DNA of 64,000 bases from an uncultured SAR86 cluster bacterium (GTDB lineage Bacteria > Pseudomonadota > Gammaproteobacteria > Magnimaribacterales > D2472). A program made the translations under genes and the position numbers. Numbering within the stretch: position 1 is the first letter of the stretch; each line of letters begins with the position of its first letter. The stretch is from positions 320,957 through 384,956 of the forward strand of contig CACJJI010000001.1 of the NCBI GenBank assembly GCA_902593675.1, written 5' to 3'. Shown here in pieces: positions 52,347 through 62,932 of this stretch. The notes beneath the pieces are model-generated. The model saw only the letters and a program-made list of their open reading frames with translations. It did not search any database and was not told where the DNA came from.

Positions 52347-55337
52347 TTAATATTGAAGTGTCAAATTTAAGAAAATGTACTGACCAAAGGCATCAAAGTA
52401 ACCTGGGAAAGTATTACCATTACCTGGCGCTGTACCAGCATCAGAGGTATATTCTGGTTCCTCATCAAATAGATTGTTGATACCAAATGTAACCACTAGA
52501 TTTTCTGTAGGCATATGCTGCAGAGTTAAATCAATATATGTGATTGCATCAAAGTCAATCTGGTTTGAATTAAGGTCATCAGTTTCACCAAGATATCTTA
52601 AACCTAGTGTGACATCTGTATCATACTCTGTGGTAAGTTTTGCTTGATATTTACCTGCAAATTCAGGCAAAGGATTCTTTCCACATGAACCGCCCCAATT
52701 ACCAGAACATGCAATCGGTGCTGCACCTGGAAGCTCAGTAATATCATATGTATCAAGAAGTGTTGTAACACCTTGAAGTTCTATTGGACCCCATGCGGAC
52801 TCTAAAGAATAATCAAATATTATATCAACACCACTTGTAGTTTCTTCACCAATATTAGTAAGCTGTTGTGAAATGTATCCACCTGATAACCACAATGATC
52901 CTGTACCAGCTTGTCTATTGATCAAGCCGCAGTATTGAGCACTTCCAGTAGAAATACATTTGTCAAGAGCAGTCTTTGCGCTAACTGTACCAATACCATC
53001 TTCAACAGTAATATCAAAATAATCCAATGTTAAAGTTAAACCAGGAACTGATTCAGGAGTAAGAACAACACCAATGGTTGTAGACTCTGATTCTTCAGGA
53101 GCAACCTTAGGATTACCACCACCTTTAATGTTGTACTGATCAGCTGGAGAATTTAAGTCTGTGTTATATAGACTTGCTGGCAAACCAGTCAATGCACATT
53201 GTGCTTGAGTTGCAGTAGCAGGATCTCCATTTTGCTGAATTGAACAAGGGTCGTTATCAAGATCGACAAGTCCATCACTAACAGCTGAATAAAGCTCTGA
53301 AATATTTGCATGACGCTGAGCAGTTTGAAACGAAGCTCTCAATGAGACGCTATCATTCACTGTCCAATAAGCACCAAGCTTACTTGAATCAGTTTCAGCA
53401 CCAGTTGAGTATTCTGCAGATCTAAATCCAAGATCAAGACTTAAGTCAGCAGTAACTGGAATACCAAATTCAAAGAAGAATTCATCAACATCGTACATGC
53501 CACCAATAGGTAATGTAGCTCCACCTGATCCAGATCTATCACCCTGTTTAGTAGGAGTATCAGGTCTGAAGTCTGTTTCAAGTTCTTTAGTTTCAAAACC
53601 AATTACAGCTGAAACTGAACCTGGGGCTCCTGGAATTGTCCATCCAGTATCACCAGTGATATAACCTGAAAAAATCTTTTGCTTTCCATCTCCATTAATA
53701 AAGGTTGATTTAGCAAGATAGTCTTGAGCGGCTTGGCCACCATCAATAACCCCTTGAATACCTTGATCGCCAGGTAAACCACCTTGGAAAAGGTTATAAG
53801 GAATACAATCTGCGTCAATACCTTGAAGCTTAGATACACAAGTTGGAACTCCGTTCACTGAAATTACGTCAACCGCTCTGTTGATTGCAGTAACTGAAAG
53901 ATCGTTTCTATATTCATTGGCATAATTAACAACTGAGTTTTGATAATAAACGTCATAAGACCAATCATCATTTATGTCGCCTCTAACGCCAATTGTTGTG
54001 TTATAGCTCTTATACATTTGGATACCCTGTCTTGGGTTACCCTCAACATTTCTTTTTAAAGAATACAATGGAGCTTTATAGCCAATTATAGAGCCATCAC
54101 CTACAGCAATATCAAGCCCTGAAATATATGCTAATGCAGCAGATGCTGATGCAAAGTCAGGAGCATGAGATCCACCCATACCTACCCAATCACTACAAGC
54201 GACTTTATATTGTTGTGCTGAGAGCAATGAATTATAACAAGGAAGGTCTGTGATATTTCCAAAAGTACCGGAATATGCGATCTGAGCATTTGATTCTGAT
54301 TTCATGCTAGTGAAATCTAGATATACTTCTGCTTTGTCAGTTAATTCATATTTACCAAAAAACCCTACATTTAGCCTATCATCTGGTCTTTGAAAGAAGT
54401 TAGTTGGATTATAGTTATATGTCTGACCTGCTCTTGGAACAAATTCATTCCCTTGAACTTTGAGATCTAAACGAGTAACTGAAGGATCTATATTAACAAA
54501 TCCTGCTCCACCATATCGACCAAAATCAGCCCATCTTCCTGGAGGAATAGTTGATGATCCTCCACATCGAGTGGTACCCCCACTTAAAGCACAAGCACTG
54601 ATATCAAAATCACCTTGGAGTATAGGTTGAGTATCTGTGTGCTCCATGTATGCTGTTATGTGACCTCTTCCACCATCAATATCTCCACCAAATGCTATGG
54701 AGAACTTACCAGTGTCACCAGTTTGAACATCACTTGGTGCTTGTTTATAACCGTAACTTTTTACAAGCTCTCTTAAGGAACTATTATCGTTTTCATGGTT
54801 ATAAAAGCCATGAGAATATGCGGCTTTGAATCCATTAAACTCGTCATCTAATATAAAGTTCACAACACCTGCAACAGCGTCAGAACCGTATACAGAAGAA
54901 GCACCACCAGTTAAGACTTCCACTTTGTCTAAAAGCAAAGTAGGAATAGTATTTAGGTCAGCACAGCTACCTCCACCCGTCGTACCTGGAACAAGCCTTC
55001 TTCCATTCATCAAAACCAATGTTCTAGAACAGCCTAAGTTTCTTAAATTAACAGTAGCTGTACCATTAGAACCGTTTGAGTTGGTAATAGATTGGCCAGG
55101 AGAGATCTGAGGCATATCATTAAGATAATCCTCAACCCTAGTTACACCAGCCTCGATTATATCTTGCCCATCGACAACAGCGATTTGAGAAGAGCTGATA
55201 ATGTTAGGATCAATAATCCTTGATCCAGTTACAATGACTTCTTCAACATCTTCATCAGAATCTTGAGCAATTGCTAGAGGTACCGATAAAGAGATTATTG
55301 CAAAAGCACTGAATAAATATTTATTTAAATCAATCAT
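52347..55337 (-). CDS. TonB-dependent receptor (large class)
   Basis: Receptor of 996 residues with signal peptide MIDLNKYLFSAFAIISLSVPLAIA, TonB-box region VEEVIVTGSRIID, and plug signature KVEVLTGGASSVYGSDAVAGVVN. The barrel ends in FLNLTLQY. The domain layout matches the neighbouring 986-residue receptor, and the two share segments such as IEDVEEVIVTGS-like starts and PEESESTTIGVV versus PEEGENATVGIV, consistent with an old tandem duplication. Cysteine pairs occur in the extracellular loops. The gene diverges from fabI. Confidence 0.95.
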   Translation of the reverse strand: MIDLNKYLFSAFAIISLSVPLAIAQDSDEDVEEVIVTGSRIIDPNIISSSQIAVVDGQDIIEAGVTRVEDYLNDMPQISPGQSITNSNGSNGTATVNLRNLGCSRTLVLMNGRRLVPGTTGGGSCADLNTIPTLLLDKVEVLTGGASSVYGSDAVAGVVNFILDDEFNGFKAAYSHGFYNHENDNSSLRELVKSYGYKQAPSDVQTGDTGKFSIAFGGDIDGGRGHITAYMEHTDTQPILQGDFDISACALSGGTTRCGGSSTIPPGRWADFGRYGGAGFVNIDPSVTRLDLKVQGNEFVPRAGQTYNYNPTNFFQRPDDRLNVGFFGKYELTDKAEVYLDFTSMKSESNAQIAYSGTFGNITDLPCYNSLLSAQQYKVACSDWVGMGGSHAPDFASASAALAYISGLDIAVGDGSIIGYKAPLYSLKRNVEGNPRQGIQMYKSYNTTIGVRGDINDDWSYDVYYQNSVVNYANEYRNDLSVTAINRAVDVISVNGVPTCVSKLQGIDADCIPYNLFQGGLPGDQGIQGVIDGGQAAQDYLAKSTFINGDGKQKIFSGYITGDTGWTIPGAPGSVSAVIGFETKELETDFRPDTPTKQGDRSGSGGATLPIGGMYDVDEFFFEFGIPVTADLSLDLGFRSAEYSTGAETDSSKLGAYWTVNDSVSLRASFQTAQRHANISELYSAVSDGLVDLDNDPCSIQQNGDPATATQAQCALTGLPASLYNTDLNSPADQYNIKGGGNPKVAPEESESTTIGVVLTPESVPGLTLTLDYFDITVEDGIGTVSAKTALDKCISTGSAQYCGLINRQAGTGSLWLSGGYISQQLTNIGEETTSGVDIIFDYSLESAWGPIELQGVTTLLDTYDITELPGAAPIACSGNWGGSCGKNPLPEFAGKYQAKLTTEYDTDVTLGLRYLGETDDLNSNQIDFDAITYIDLTLQHMPTENLVVTFGINNLFDEEPEYTSDAGTAPGNGNTFPGYFDAFGQYIFLNLTLQY

Positions 55338-55402
55338 TTTAAAATACTCCTAAGTTTTAAATACACAAATGCCTTTACATTTCGTGCAATGGACGATTAT
55401 AT

Positions 55403-55427
55403 GCCTGTTTCGGTGAAAGAAACAAGC
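55403..55427. repeat. Inverted repeat in the receptor-fabI intergenic region
   Basis: GCCTGTTTC and GAAACAAGC flank GGTGAAA; eight of nine pairs are complementary. It sits 66 bp upstream of the TonB receptor start and about 110 bp upstream of fabI. An operator or a transcript hairpin is possible. Confidence 0.4.
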
Positions 55428-55495
55428 TTATGTTAAAAAATGATTTATAAATCCTATGGCATTCATTCACCTTATTAACGATAAACGAACTGTTA

Positions 55496-55501
55496 TATAA
55501 T
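55496..55501 (+). promoter_or_regulatory. Candidate -10 element for fabI
   Basis: A perfect TATAAT lies 35 bp before the fabI ATG. No convincing -35 hexamer is found 16-18 bp upstream, so only the -10 is offered. Confidence 0.35.
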
Positions 55502-55535
55502 ACATAACAAATTAGCTATCAGGAAAAATAATACA

Positions 55536-56321
55536 ATGTTACAAAATAAAAAGATTCTAATAGCAGGACTTGCCAATAAACACTCTATAGCGGCTGGTAT
55601 TGCTCAAGCAATGCACGCTCAAGGAGCGGAACTAGCCTTTACATATCAAAGCGATAGGTTAAAGGGAAACGTTGAAAAGATAGCTTCAGAGCTTGGATCT
55701 AATTTATTATTTGAATGCGATGTTGCCTCTGATGAGAGCATTTCAAATATGTATCAAGAGCTATCAAAAACATGGAAGTCTTTTGATGGGTTTGTCCATT
55801 CTATTGGTTTTGCTCCAGCCAATGAATTAGAGGGCAATTTTGTTGATGCCTCTACTAGAGAAGGCTTTCAAATTGCCCACGACATAAGTTCGTACAGTTT
55901 CACTGCTATGGCCAAAGGAGCGAAACCCATGTTGAATGAGAATGCAGCTCTTTTAACACTCACCTATTTAGGATCTATACAATCCCTTCCAAATTACAAT
56001 GTAATGGGTCTTGCTAAAGCAAGTTTAGAGGCAAATACTAGGTTTCTTGCTGCTGCCATGGGACCTGATGGTATAAGGGTCAATGCCATTTCAGCCGGGC
56101 CCATAAAAACTCTTGCAGCAATGGGCGTAAAAAATTTCAGAAAAATGTTAACTAATTATGCTAACAGAGCACCTTTAAGAAGAGCTGTCACAACTCTGGA
56201 GGTAGGAAATGTTGCAGCATTCTTGTGCTCAGACCTTGCAAGCGGAGTCACGGGTGAAATTACTTATGTAGATGGTGGTTTCAATACTGCCGCCATGTCC
56301 ATAGAAGAGTACGCTGATTAA
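55536..56321 (+). CDS. fabI: Enoyl-[acyl-carrier-protein] reductase (NADH)
   Basis: SDR-type enoyl-ACP reductase of 261 residues completing each cycle of fatty-acid elongation. It has the FabI-specific [25 protein letters not shown] cofactor region rather than TGxxxGIG. The active site is [14 protein letters not shown], with the Y-x6-K spacing, and the LTYLGS segment supplies the second conserved Tyr region. The C-terminus ([12 protein letters not shown]) is typical. It converges on ppiD with a 4-bp overlap, as in Pseudomonas where ppiD and fabI are also neighbours. Confidence 0.96.
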   Translation: MLQNKKILIAGLANKHSIAAGIAQAMHAQGAELAFTYQSDRLKGNVEKIASELGSNLLFECDVASDESISNMYQELSKTWKSFDGFVHSIGFAPANELEGNFVDASTREGFQIAHDISSYSFTAMAKGAKPMLNENAALLTLTYLGSIQSLPNYNVMGLAKASLEANTRFLAAAMGPDGIRVNAISAGPIKTLAAMGVKNFRKMLTNYANRAPLRRAVTTLEVGNVAAFLCSDLASGVTGEITYVDGGFNTAAMSIEEYAD

Positions 56322-58180
56322 TTTGAAGCAAGATTCTTTAAACGAACCTTTTGTCCTTTTTTAAAAGCACGATCAATAAACCCTGAAAACTTCTGATTTA
56401 AACTTTCATTATAAAAACCTTGATACTGCTCAAGAGACTCTGAAAGCTCTTCGATTGATGGCACAGACTCATTTGAGGACTTTGCCCAATAACGATCGCC
56501 ATTGAAAGCTTCACTCGAAACCAAGGTTCCCAAAGGTGATTCAAATGTTGAATTAATAATCTCTGATGGAAGCAAGGAAGAAAATCTTTTAACACCTTTA
56601 TAACTTTCTTGAGAAAAAGCACTTAAATCGGGCAATACATTCTGGCCGTCAATAACGCCCTCTGCATCTTTAACAAAATCATTGATGATCATGTTAGCTT
56701 TCTCATTACGCACTTCTTGAATAGCTGAATCAGCAACATCAGCAAAAGGCTGAACAGTTGGCTGAAGCGTCTGTGTCATCATTACAAATGCATAACTTTC
56801 ATCGCCTTCAAAAATTTCAATTTTGTTAGGCAAAATAGAAGAATCAAATAGTTCCGAAGATGCAACATCAACAAAACCATTTAGCTCAATTCCATCTATG
56901 TCCTTTAACCCAGTGACCTGGACTGCGCCATCTATTGAGTCAGCTAATACATTTAAAGTAGCTCCTTCAAGCACTAGTGATTCTAACTCCAGAAAATCAT
57001 CTTGCATCAAAGCTAATGCCTCGGCATCAACAAGCTCAGTTAATAGCTCTTCGGACATTTCAGATTTTGTTCTTATTTGAGGTTTAATAATTTCAGTTAA
57101 TTTTAAAATATGTAGTGAATCCTCGAGCTCTATAATTGGGCTAATGGAGTTAAGCTGCATTGACAATATTGCGTTTTCAAACTCTTCTGGAAATGCATCT
57201 CCTGATGATAAACCCAAATCACCGCCAGCATCTTTTGATGCTAGGTCTTCACTTGATTGAGATACTGCTTCATCAAACGAAAGCTCATTTGATTGAATGC
57301 TTTGGTATATAGAATTTATTTTTTCATAAGCCAAAGATGAGCTTTCATAATTAGATTTTTCAATCATTAGATGAGAAATTCTGTTTTGCAGTTGCCCTTC
57401 AAGGTTGTTTAAATAGTCTGAATATGCCTCTTCAACATAATCTTCGGGAACTTCAACCTGCTCTTTGTACGCATCATAGGTTAAGACAAGATAAGAAAAG
57501 TCTCGTTGCTCTTTTGAAAGAAATAAAAAAGGGTTGTTATCATAAAATTGCTGCCCTTCTTCAAGGCTTGCTTCTTGTTGATTCACCAGCAAATTTTTAT
57601 CTACTTTTATAAAATCTATGTCTCTTGAAGTTTCTAGCAATGAGGCTAAATCTTTTAAGTCACTATCAATTGGAAAAGCAGTGTCTCCCATAGCGGATAC
57701 AAGTTTATCTAATGACATAGTTTCTCTTACAAGATCAATATATTCCTCTGGAGTCCAACCATTAGCTCTTATTGTTGACTCAAAAAGCATTTGATCGAAA
57801 CCATTTTCACCTTGAAAGGTATCAATATTTATAACTTCTCGCTTTGCTGTTTTCTCTGATACCATTAGGCCAAGTTTTCTAGCATGAGAAAGAAGGGTTT
57901 TTTGATTAATAATTTCATTTTTAATTAACTCGGTAGAAACTTCTTCATCTAAATCTTCTAAAGAAAAATCATCGCCATAAATAGATTTAAGTCTTTGAGA
58001 AACTTGATTAGTTGCAAGATTAACATCCATCTGAGATACAGGCTCGCTATTTACAGTCCCATAACTTGTAAAAGCTGTTCCGAAAGATTGTGAGCCTAAA
58101 AATACAAATGGTATTGCAAGAAGGGCTGTAACAACAATAACTCGTTTACCCGACAGAAAGTTTCTTAGTGAATCCATCAT
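56318..58180 (-). CDS. ppiD: Peptidyl-prolyl isomerase D (PpiD), inner-membrane chaperone
   Basis: A 620-residue periplasmic foldase anchored by one N-terminal helix ([16 protein letters not shown]). The SurA-like N-terminal chaperone region (about 40-230) is followed by a parvulin domain (about 255-360: [17 protein letters not shown]...[17 protein letters not shown]...[19 protein letters not shown]). A large C-terminal domain follows. It interacts with the SecYEG translocon in E. coli. The upstream gene is hupB, separated by a terminator, so ppiD may have its own promoter there. Confidence 0.93.
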   Translation of the reverse strand: MMDSLRNFLSGKRVIVVTALLAIPFVFLGSQSFGTAFTSYGTVNSEPVSQMDVNLATNQVSQRLKSIYGDDFSLEDLDEEVSTELIKNEIINQKTLLSHARKLGLMVSEKTAKREVINIDTFQGENGFDQMLFESTIRANGWTPEEYIDLVRETMSLDKLVSAMGDTAFPIDSDLKDLASLLETSRDIDFIKVDKNLLVNQQEASLEEGQQFYDNNPFLFLSKEQRDFSYLVLTYDAYKEQVEVPEDYVEEAYSDYLNNLEGQLQNRISHLMIEKSNYESSSLAYEKINSIYQSIQSNELSFDEAVSQSSEDLASKDAGGDLGLSSGDAFPEEFENAILSMQLNSISPIIELEDSLHILKLTEIIKPQIRTKSEMSEELLTELVDAEALALMQDDFLELESLVLEGATLNVLADSIDGAVQVTGLKDIDGIELNGFVDVASSELFDSSILPNKIEIFEGDESYAFVMMTQTLQPTVQPFADVADSAIQEVRNEKANMIINDFVKDAEGVIDGQNVLPDLSAFSQESYKGVKRFSSLLPSEIINSTFESPLGTLVSSEAFNGDRYWAKSSNESVPSIEELSESLEQYQGFYNESLNQKFSGFIDRAFKKGQKVRLKNLASN

Positions 58181-58222
58181 TTGAACTTCATCCTTTTTAA
58201 ATAAAAGCTAACAATCATACAT

Positions 58223-58252
58223 AAAAAAAGGGTGCTTATGCACCCTTTTTTT
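58223..58252 (-). terminator. Intrinsic terminator after hupB
   Basis: AAAAAAAGGGTGC and GCACCCTTTTTTT form a 13-bp perfect stem around TTAT or its complement, including the A and T tracts. It lies 24 bp after the hupB stop codon and before ppiD. Confidence 0.93.
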
Positions 58253-58276
58253 AAAGACCTTTATGTCTAAAGTTAA

Positions 58277-58555
58277 TTAAGAGTATTTAACTTTATCTTT
58301 TAATCCTTTACCAGCTTTAAAGCCTGGAACTTTTGATGCAGCAATATGCATTGAAGCACCTGTTTGTGGGTTTCTTCCTTCTCTTGCAGCTCTATGTCTT
58401 ACTGAAAAAGTTCCAAAACCTACAAGCGAAACTGTATCGCCTTTACCTAACGCATCACCTATTGAATCTAAAACCGCATCAACAGCTCTTCCAGCTGAAG
58501 CTTTGGTAACGTCTGCTGATGAAGCAACTGCATCTACTAAGTCTGATTTATTCAT
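58277..58555 (-). CDS. hupB: DNA-binding protein HU-beta
   Basis: A 92-residue nucleoid protein: [32 protein letters not shown] is the HU helical dimerisation part, and [21 protein letters not shown] with the following arm forms the DNA-binding beta ribbon. AGGAG is well placed before the ATG. It lies between lon and ppiD, the standard gammaproteobacterial order. A good terminator follows. Confidence 0.97.
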   Translation of the reverse strand: MNKSDLVDAVASSADVTKASAGRAVDAVLDSIGDALGKGDTVSLVGFGTFSVRHRAAREGRNPQTGASMHIAASKVPGFKAGKGLKDKVKYS

Positions 58556-58614
58556 TGAATTCTCCTCTGGTTAATTAATGTACCTAAGCCTATGAAAAGC
58601 TATCACAGAAGAAA

Positions 58615-58620
58615 TGTCAA
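58615..58620 (-). promoter_or_regulatory. Candidate -35 element for hupB
   Basis: On the minus strand a perfect TTGACA lies in the 80-bp lon-hupB gap. The expected -10 region is weak (TTTCAT or TAGGCT at non-ideal spacing), so only the -35 is clear. Confidence 0.4.
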
Positions 58621-58635
58621 GCTTTAAAACCTATT

Positions 58636-61047
58636 CTAATGGGGTTTTCTGGAACTTGCTCTGGAGCCAGATGATTTTGGTTTGCTGAGGCTTTTAGCAC
58701 TTCTTCTTTTTTTAACCGGTTTTGGTTCTGAAGTCAGAGCATGAGTAATGGCCTCGTCAACCCATCGAACTGGAAGTATCTCTAATGCATGTGTAATTTG
58801 AGATGGTATTTCTCTGAGGTCAGCAGCGTTGTCTTCGGGAATAATAACTCTCTTGATCCCTCCTCGTTTTGCAGCTAAAAGCTTTTCTTTAAGGCCTCCG
58901 ATTTTTGTTACTTGACCGTGAAGAGTAATCTCACCAGTCATAGCAGTATCAGAACGAACAGGAATTCCGGTGAAGACCGAAATCATTGCGGTACACATAC
59001 CAACCCCTGCACTAGGTCCATCTTTTGGAGTTGCACCATCAGGAACATGAATGTGAACATCAAATTTTTCGTAAAAATTACTTGGAATACCCAGTTTCTC
59101 TGATCTTGATCTAACCACGGTTAACGCAGCTTGAATAGATTCCTGCATGACATCACCCAATGATCCTGTTTTAATAACTTGTCCTTTTCCAGGGACATAT
59201 GATGACTCTATGGTCAAAAGTTCTCCACCAACCTCAGTCCAAGCCAGACCAGCAACCTTGCCAACTATATCTTCCACATCAGCTTCACCAAATTTAAATT
59301 TAGGTACGCCGCAATATTTTTCTAAATTTTTTGGAGTAATATTAATAGAGCTTTTAATTTTCTTAGGATCTGCGAGAACTCTTTCTTTTACTGACTTTCT
59401 AAAGATTTTAGCTATCTGTCTTTCAAGACCTCTAACACCAGCCTCCCTTGTATAGTGACGGACTATATCTAGAATGGACTTATCGCTAAGCTTAACTTCT
59501 TTATCATCAAGTCCATTTCTTTCAAGCTGTTTAGGGATCAGATACTGTTTAGCAATATTTAATTTTTCATCCTCTATGTATCCAGGCAGTCTAATGATCT
59601 CCATTCTATCAAGCAAAGGACCAGGAATATTTAAACTATTAGCAGTGCAAACAAACATCACTTCTGAAAGATCAAAATCGACTTCTAGATAGTGATCCGA
59701 AAAAGTATTATTTTGCTCTGGGTCCAAAACCTCAAGTAAAGCTGATGCCGGATCCCCTCGATGGTCCATGCCCATTTTATCAATTTCATCTAACAGGAAT
59801 AATGGATTTTTTACTTCAACTTTTGAAAGCTTTTGAATAATTTTTCCTGGCATAGATCCAATGTAAGTTCTTCGATGCCCTCTAATTTCTGCCTCATCTC
59901 TGACTCCACCCAAAGACATTCTGGCAAACTTTCTGTTCGTAGCTCTTGCTATCGATTTTCCCAAGGAAGTTTTACCCACGCCAGGAGGTCCCACCAAGCA
60001 CAAAACTGGTGCTTTTAGTTTTTTTACCCTTTGCTGAACAGCTAAATATTCTAAAATCCTTTCTTTCACTTCGTCTAAGCCAAAGTGGTCTTCATTTAAG
60101 ATTTCTGTTGCGGAATTCAAATTTGATTTAACTTTACTTCTTTTTTTCCAAGGAATTCCAGTTAGCCAATCCAAGTAAGAACGAACAACTGAGGCCTCTG
60201 CAGACATAGGTGACATTTGCTTAAATTTGGTAAATTCATTGTTTGCTTTTTTTAGTGCCTCTTTAGACATCCCTGCTTTGGCAATGTCTTTCTCTAATTG
60301 CGAGATTTCATCGCCCTCCTCGCTGATATCACCCAGTTCCTTTTGAGCAGCTTTAATTTGCTCATTTAAGTAATACTCTCTTTGAGATTTTTCCATCTGT
60401 CCTTTAACTCTATTTCGAATTCTTTTATCAACATCCATCACATCTAACTGAGACTCGATGTAAGCGATAAGAATTTCAGCTCTTAATTGGAAATCTGCTG
60501 TTTCAAGAATTTCTTGTTTTTGCTTTATTTCCATTGGAAGATGGCCAGCTATTGAATCAATAATTCTTGATAAATCATCTAAAGCATCAATTGAAGCAAG
60601 AACTTCTGGAGCAATCTTTTTAGTAATTTTTATAAAATCATGAAACTTAGCTTTAATGAATCTTGCAAGATTTTCTCCATCTTTTAAATCAATTGCAGAC
60701 TCAGTGATGAGACTGACTCTAACCTTAGAAAACTTATCATCTGACTCTAACGAATCCATTTGAGCTCTGTGAGAGCCCTCAACAAGAACTTTTACAGTGC
60801 CATCAGGTAATTTTATTAATTGAAGGATGTTAGCAATGGTTGCAACCTTGAATAAATCATCAAACATTGGGGCATCCAATGAGCCATCCTTTTGAGCGGC
60901 TAAAATAATTTTTTTTTCGCCAGCCATTGCTGCATTCAAGGCGTTTATAGATTTATTTCTTCCAACAAATAGTGTTGAAACAACTCCCGGGAAAACAACA
61001 ACGTCTCTGAGAGGAATAAGCGGAAGATCATATTTAATAGTAGCCAT
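58636..61047 (-). CDS. lon: ATP-dependent protease Lon
   Basis: Serine-lysine AAA+ protease of 803 residues degrading misfolded and regulatory proteins. Domains in order: N-terminal substrate-binding region (about 1-200), a coiled coil, the AAA+ module with Walker A GPPGVGKTS and Walker B PLFLLDEIDKMG, and the protease with catalytic Ser in DGPSAGVGM and Lys in the following KEKLLAAKRGG region. The C-terminus carries about 30 extra, basic, Ser-rich residues (KKRRSAKSLSKPKSSGS...), as in some gammaproteobacterial Lon proteins. It lies 30 bp from clpX. Confidence 0.97.
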   Translation of the reverse strand: MATIKYDLPLIPLRDVVVFPGVVSTLFVGRNKSINALNAAMAGEKKIILAAQKDGSLDAPMFDDLFKVATIANILQLIKLPDGTVKVLVEGSHRAQMDSLESDDKFSKVRVSLITESAIDLKDGENLARFIKAKFHDFIKITKKIAPEVLASIDALDDLSRIIDSIAGHLPMEIKQKQEILETADFQLRAEILIAYIESQLDVMDVDKRIRNRVKGQMEKSQREYYLNEQIKAAQKELGDISEEGDEISQLEKDIAKAGMSKEALKKANNEFTKFKQMSPMSAEASVVRSYLDWLTGIPWKKRSKVKSNLNSATEILNEDHFGLDEVKERILEYLAVQQRVKKLKAPVLCLVGPPGVGKTSLGKSIARATNRKFARMSLGGVRDEAEIRGHRRTYIGSMPGKIIQKLSKVEVKNPLFLLDEIDKMGMDHRGDPASALLEVLDPEQNNTFSDHYLEVDFDLSEVMFVCTANSLNIPGPLLDRMEIIRLPGYIEDEKLNIAKQYLIPKQLERNGLDDKEVKLSDKSILDIVRHYTREAGVRGLERQIAKIFRKSVKERVLADPKKIKSSINITPKNLEKYCGVPKFKFGEADVEDIVGKVAGLAWTEVGGELLTIESSYVPGKGQVIKTGSLGDVMQESIQAALTVVRSRSEKLGIPSNFYEKFDVHIHVPDGATPKDGPSAGVGMCTAMISVFTGIPVRSDTAMTGEITLHGQVTKIGGLKEKLLAAKRGGIKRVIIPEDNAADLREIPSQITHALEILPVRWVDEAITHALTSEPKPVKKRRSAKSLSKPKSSGSRASSRKPH

Positions 61048-61077
61048 ATAAATATAATGAGGGAGAATTAATTAAAT

Positions 61078-62325
61078 TCAACCAGCAGAAGAGGATTTTT
61101 TCTTGGGAGATTTATAAACCTTAATAGGATCTGTTGAGTGTAAAACAGAATTTTCATCAACTATGACTTTTTCCAAGTCCACATTTGGAAGTTCAAACAT
61201 AGTATCCATTAAAAGCTCTTCCATGATTGATCTAAGGCCTCTGGCTCCGGTTTTTCTTTGAAGCGCTTTCTTTGCAATCTCAAGTAAAGCTTCAGTTCGA
61301 AAATCTAATTCAACATCGTCAATATCAAACAAGTATTTGTATTGGTTAACTAAGGCATTTTTTGGTTCTTGAAGAATTCTAACCAATGCATCTTCATCAA
61401 GCTCATGTAAGGTTGAAATGACTGGCAATCTACCTACAAACTCAGGGATTAAACCAAATTTTACTAAATCTTCAGGCTCTAAAGCTTCAACTATCGAGGC
61501 TACGGATGCTTGGGTATCTTTAACAGCGGCACCAAAACCAATGCCTGATTTGTCTGTTCGATGTTTTATGACCTCATCTATGCCTGAAAAGGCTCCACCA
61601 CAGATAAATAGTATGTTAGATGTATCTATTTGAATAAATTCTTGCTGCGGATGTTTTCTCCCTCCCTGGGGCGGAATTGAAGCAACCGTTCCTTCTATTA
61701 ATTTAAGCAGTGCTTGCTGGACTCCCTCTCCTGATACATCTCGAGTTATAGAGGGGTTGTCTGATTTGCGAGCAATCTTATCGATTTCATCGATATACAC
61801 AATCCCAAGGGCAGCTTTGTCAGGGTCATAATCACATTTTTGTAGAAGCTTTTGAATTATATTCTCGACATCCTCACCAACATAACCAGCTTCAGTTAAA
61901 GTAGTTGCATCTGCAATAGTAAATGGAACGTTTAAGACTCTTGCCAATGTTTGCGCTAAAAGTGTTTTGCCACTCCCAGTTGGTCCAAGCAATAAAACAT
62001 TGCTTTTTTGAAGCTCTATCTCATCTTTCTTAGCATTAGATCTCAATCGCTTATAATGATTGTAAACCGCAACTGAAAGAGTTTTTTTAGCTTTTTCTTG
62101 ACCAATCACATAATCATCAAGTTGCTTAAAGATCTCTAGAGGGGATGGTAGAACATCAAGCACCTCTTCATCATCGGCTTTTACTTCCTCTTCTATAATG
62201 TCATTACAAAGGTCGACGCACTCATCACAAATGTAGACACTCGGTCCAGCAATAAGCTTGCGAACTTCTTCTTGGCCTTTGCCACAAAAAGTGCAGGATA
62301 ATTTATTGTTGTCCTTATTTTCCAT
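61078..62325 (-). CDS. clpX: ClpX, ATP-dependent unfoldase subunit of ClpXP
   Basis: AAA+ unfoldase of 415 residues. The N-terminal zinc finger is [11 protein letters not shown]...[10 protein letters not shown] (four Cys). Walker A is GPTGSGKT and the pore loop is YVGEDVEN (GYVG). Sensor and box VII blocks ([21 protein letters not shown]) are present, and the ClpP-docking IGF loop is SGIGFGAAV. It starts 11 bp inside the end of clpP, so the two are translationally coupled; many relatives have a gap between them. Confidence 0.97.
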   Translation of the reverse strand: MENKDNNKLSCTFCGKGQEEVRKLIAGPSVYICDECVDLCNDIIEEEVKADDEEVLDVLPSPLEIFKQLDDYVIGQEKAKKTLSVAVYNHYKRLRSNAKKDEIELQKSNVLLLGPTGSGKTLLAQTLARVLNVPFTIADATTLTEAGYVGEDVENIIQKLLQKCDYDPDKAALGIVYIDEIDKIARKSDNPSITRDVSGEGVQQALLKLIEGTVASIPPQGGRKHPQQEFIQIDTSNILFICGGAFSGIDEVIKHRTDKSGIGFGAAVKDTQASVASIVEALEPEDLVKFGLIPEFVGRLPVISTLHELDEDALVRILQEPKNALVNQYKYLFDIDDVELDFRTEALLEIAKKALQRKTGARGLRSIMEELLMDTMFELPNVDLEKVIVDENSVLHSTDPIKVYKSPKKKSSSAG

Positions 62326-62929
62326 TCGTTGTTGGTCTGCTCTCTAGTATTTCATCGATTATGCCATAGGTCTTTGCTTCTTTAGCATTCAAAAAATTAT
62401 CTCTATCGGTATCTTGTTCAACTTTCTTTAAAGTTTTACCAGTGTGCTTAGAAAGAATCTCATTAACCTTTTGTTTAACAAGAATCATCTCTTTTGCATG
62501 GATTTCAAAGTCAGAAGCTTGACCCTGGAATCCACCAAGAGGTTGATGAATCATGATTCGTGAATTTGTTAAAGCAAACCTTTTGCCTTTTTCGCCTCCA
62601 GCAAGCAGAAGCGATCCCATGCTTGCTGCCTGACCTATGCACAATGTTGAAACCTCGGGTGCAATAAACTGCATGGTGTCGTAAATAGCAAGGCCTGAGG
62701 AAATTACACCACCTGGTGAATTAATATAAATACTAATGTCTTTTTCGGGATTTTCTGATTCTAAAAATAGAAGCTGAGCAACTACTAAATTAGAAATATA
62801 GTCGTCTATTGGTCCGGATAGAAAAATAATTCTTTCTTTTAAAAGTCGTGAGTATATGTCAAAAGCACGCTCTCCTCTCGGAGTCTGCTCTACAACCATC
62901 GGCACCAAACCAGAATTTATTTTTTCCAT
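62315..62929 (-). CDS. clpP: ATP-dependent Clp protease proteolytic subunit
   Basis: Tetradecameric serine peptidase subunit of 204 residues. The catalytic Ser is in [14 protein letters not shown], the His in [10 protein letters not shown], and the Asp in the [11 protein letters not shown] block. The N-terminal [28 protein letters not shown] is the usual start. It lies 3 bp after tig and overlaps clpX by 11 bp, giving a tig-clpP-clpX-lon run. Confidence 0.97.
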   Translation of the reverse strand: MEKINSGLVPMVVEQTPRGERAFDIYSRLLKERIIFLSGPIDDYISNLVVAQLLFLESENPEKDISIYINSPGGVISSGLAIYDTMQFIAPEVSTLCIGQAASMGSLLLAGGEKGKRFALTNSRIMIHQPLGGFQGQASDFEIHAKEMILVKQKVNEILSKHTGKTLKKVEQDTDRDNFLNAKEAKTYGIIDEILESRPTTNGK

Positions 62930-62932
62930 AAT

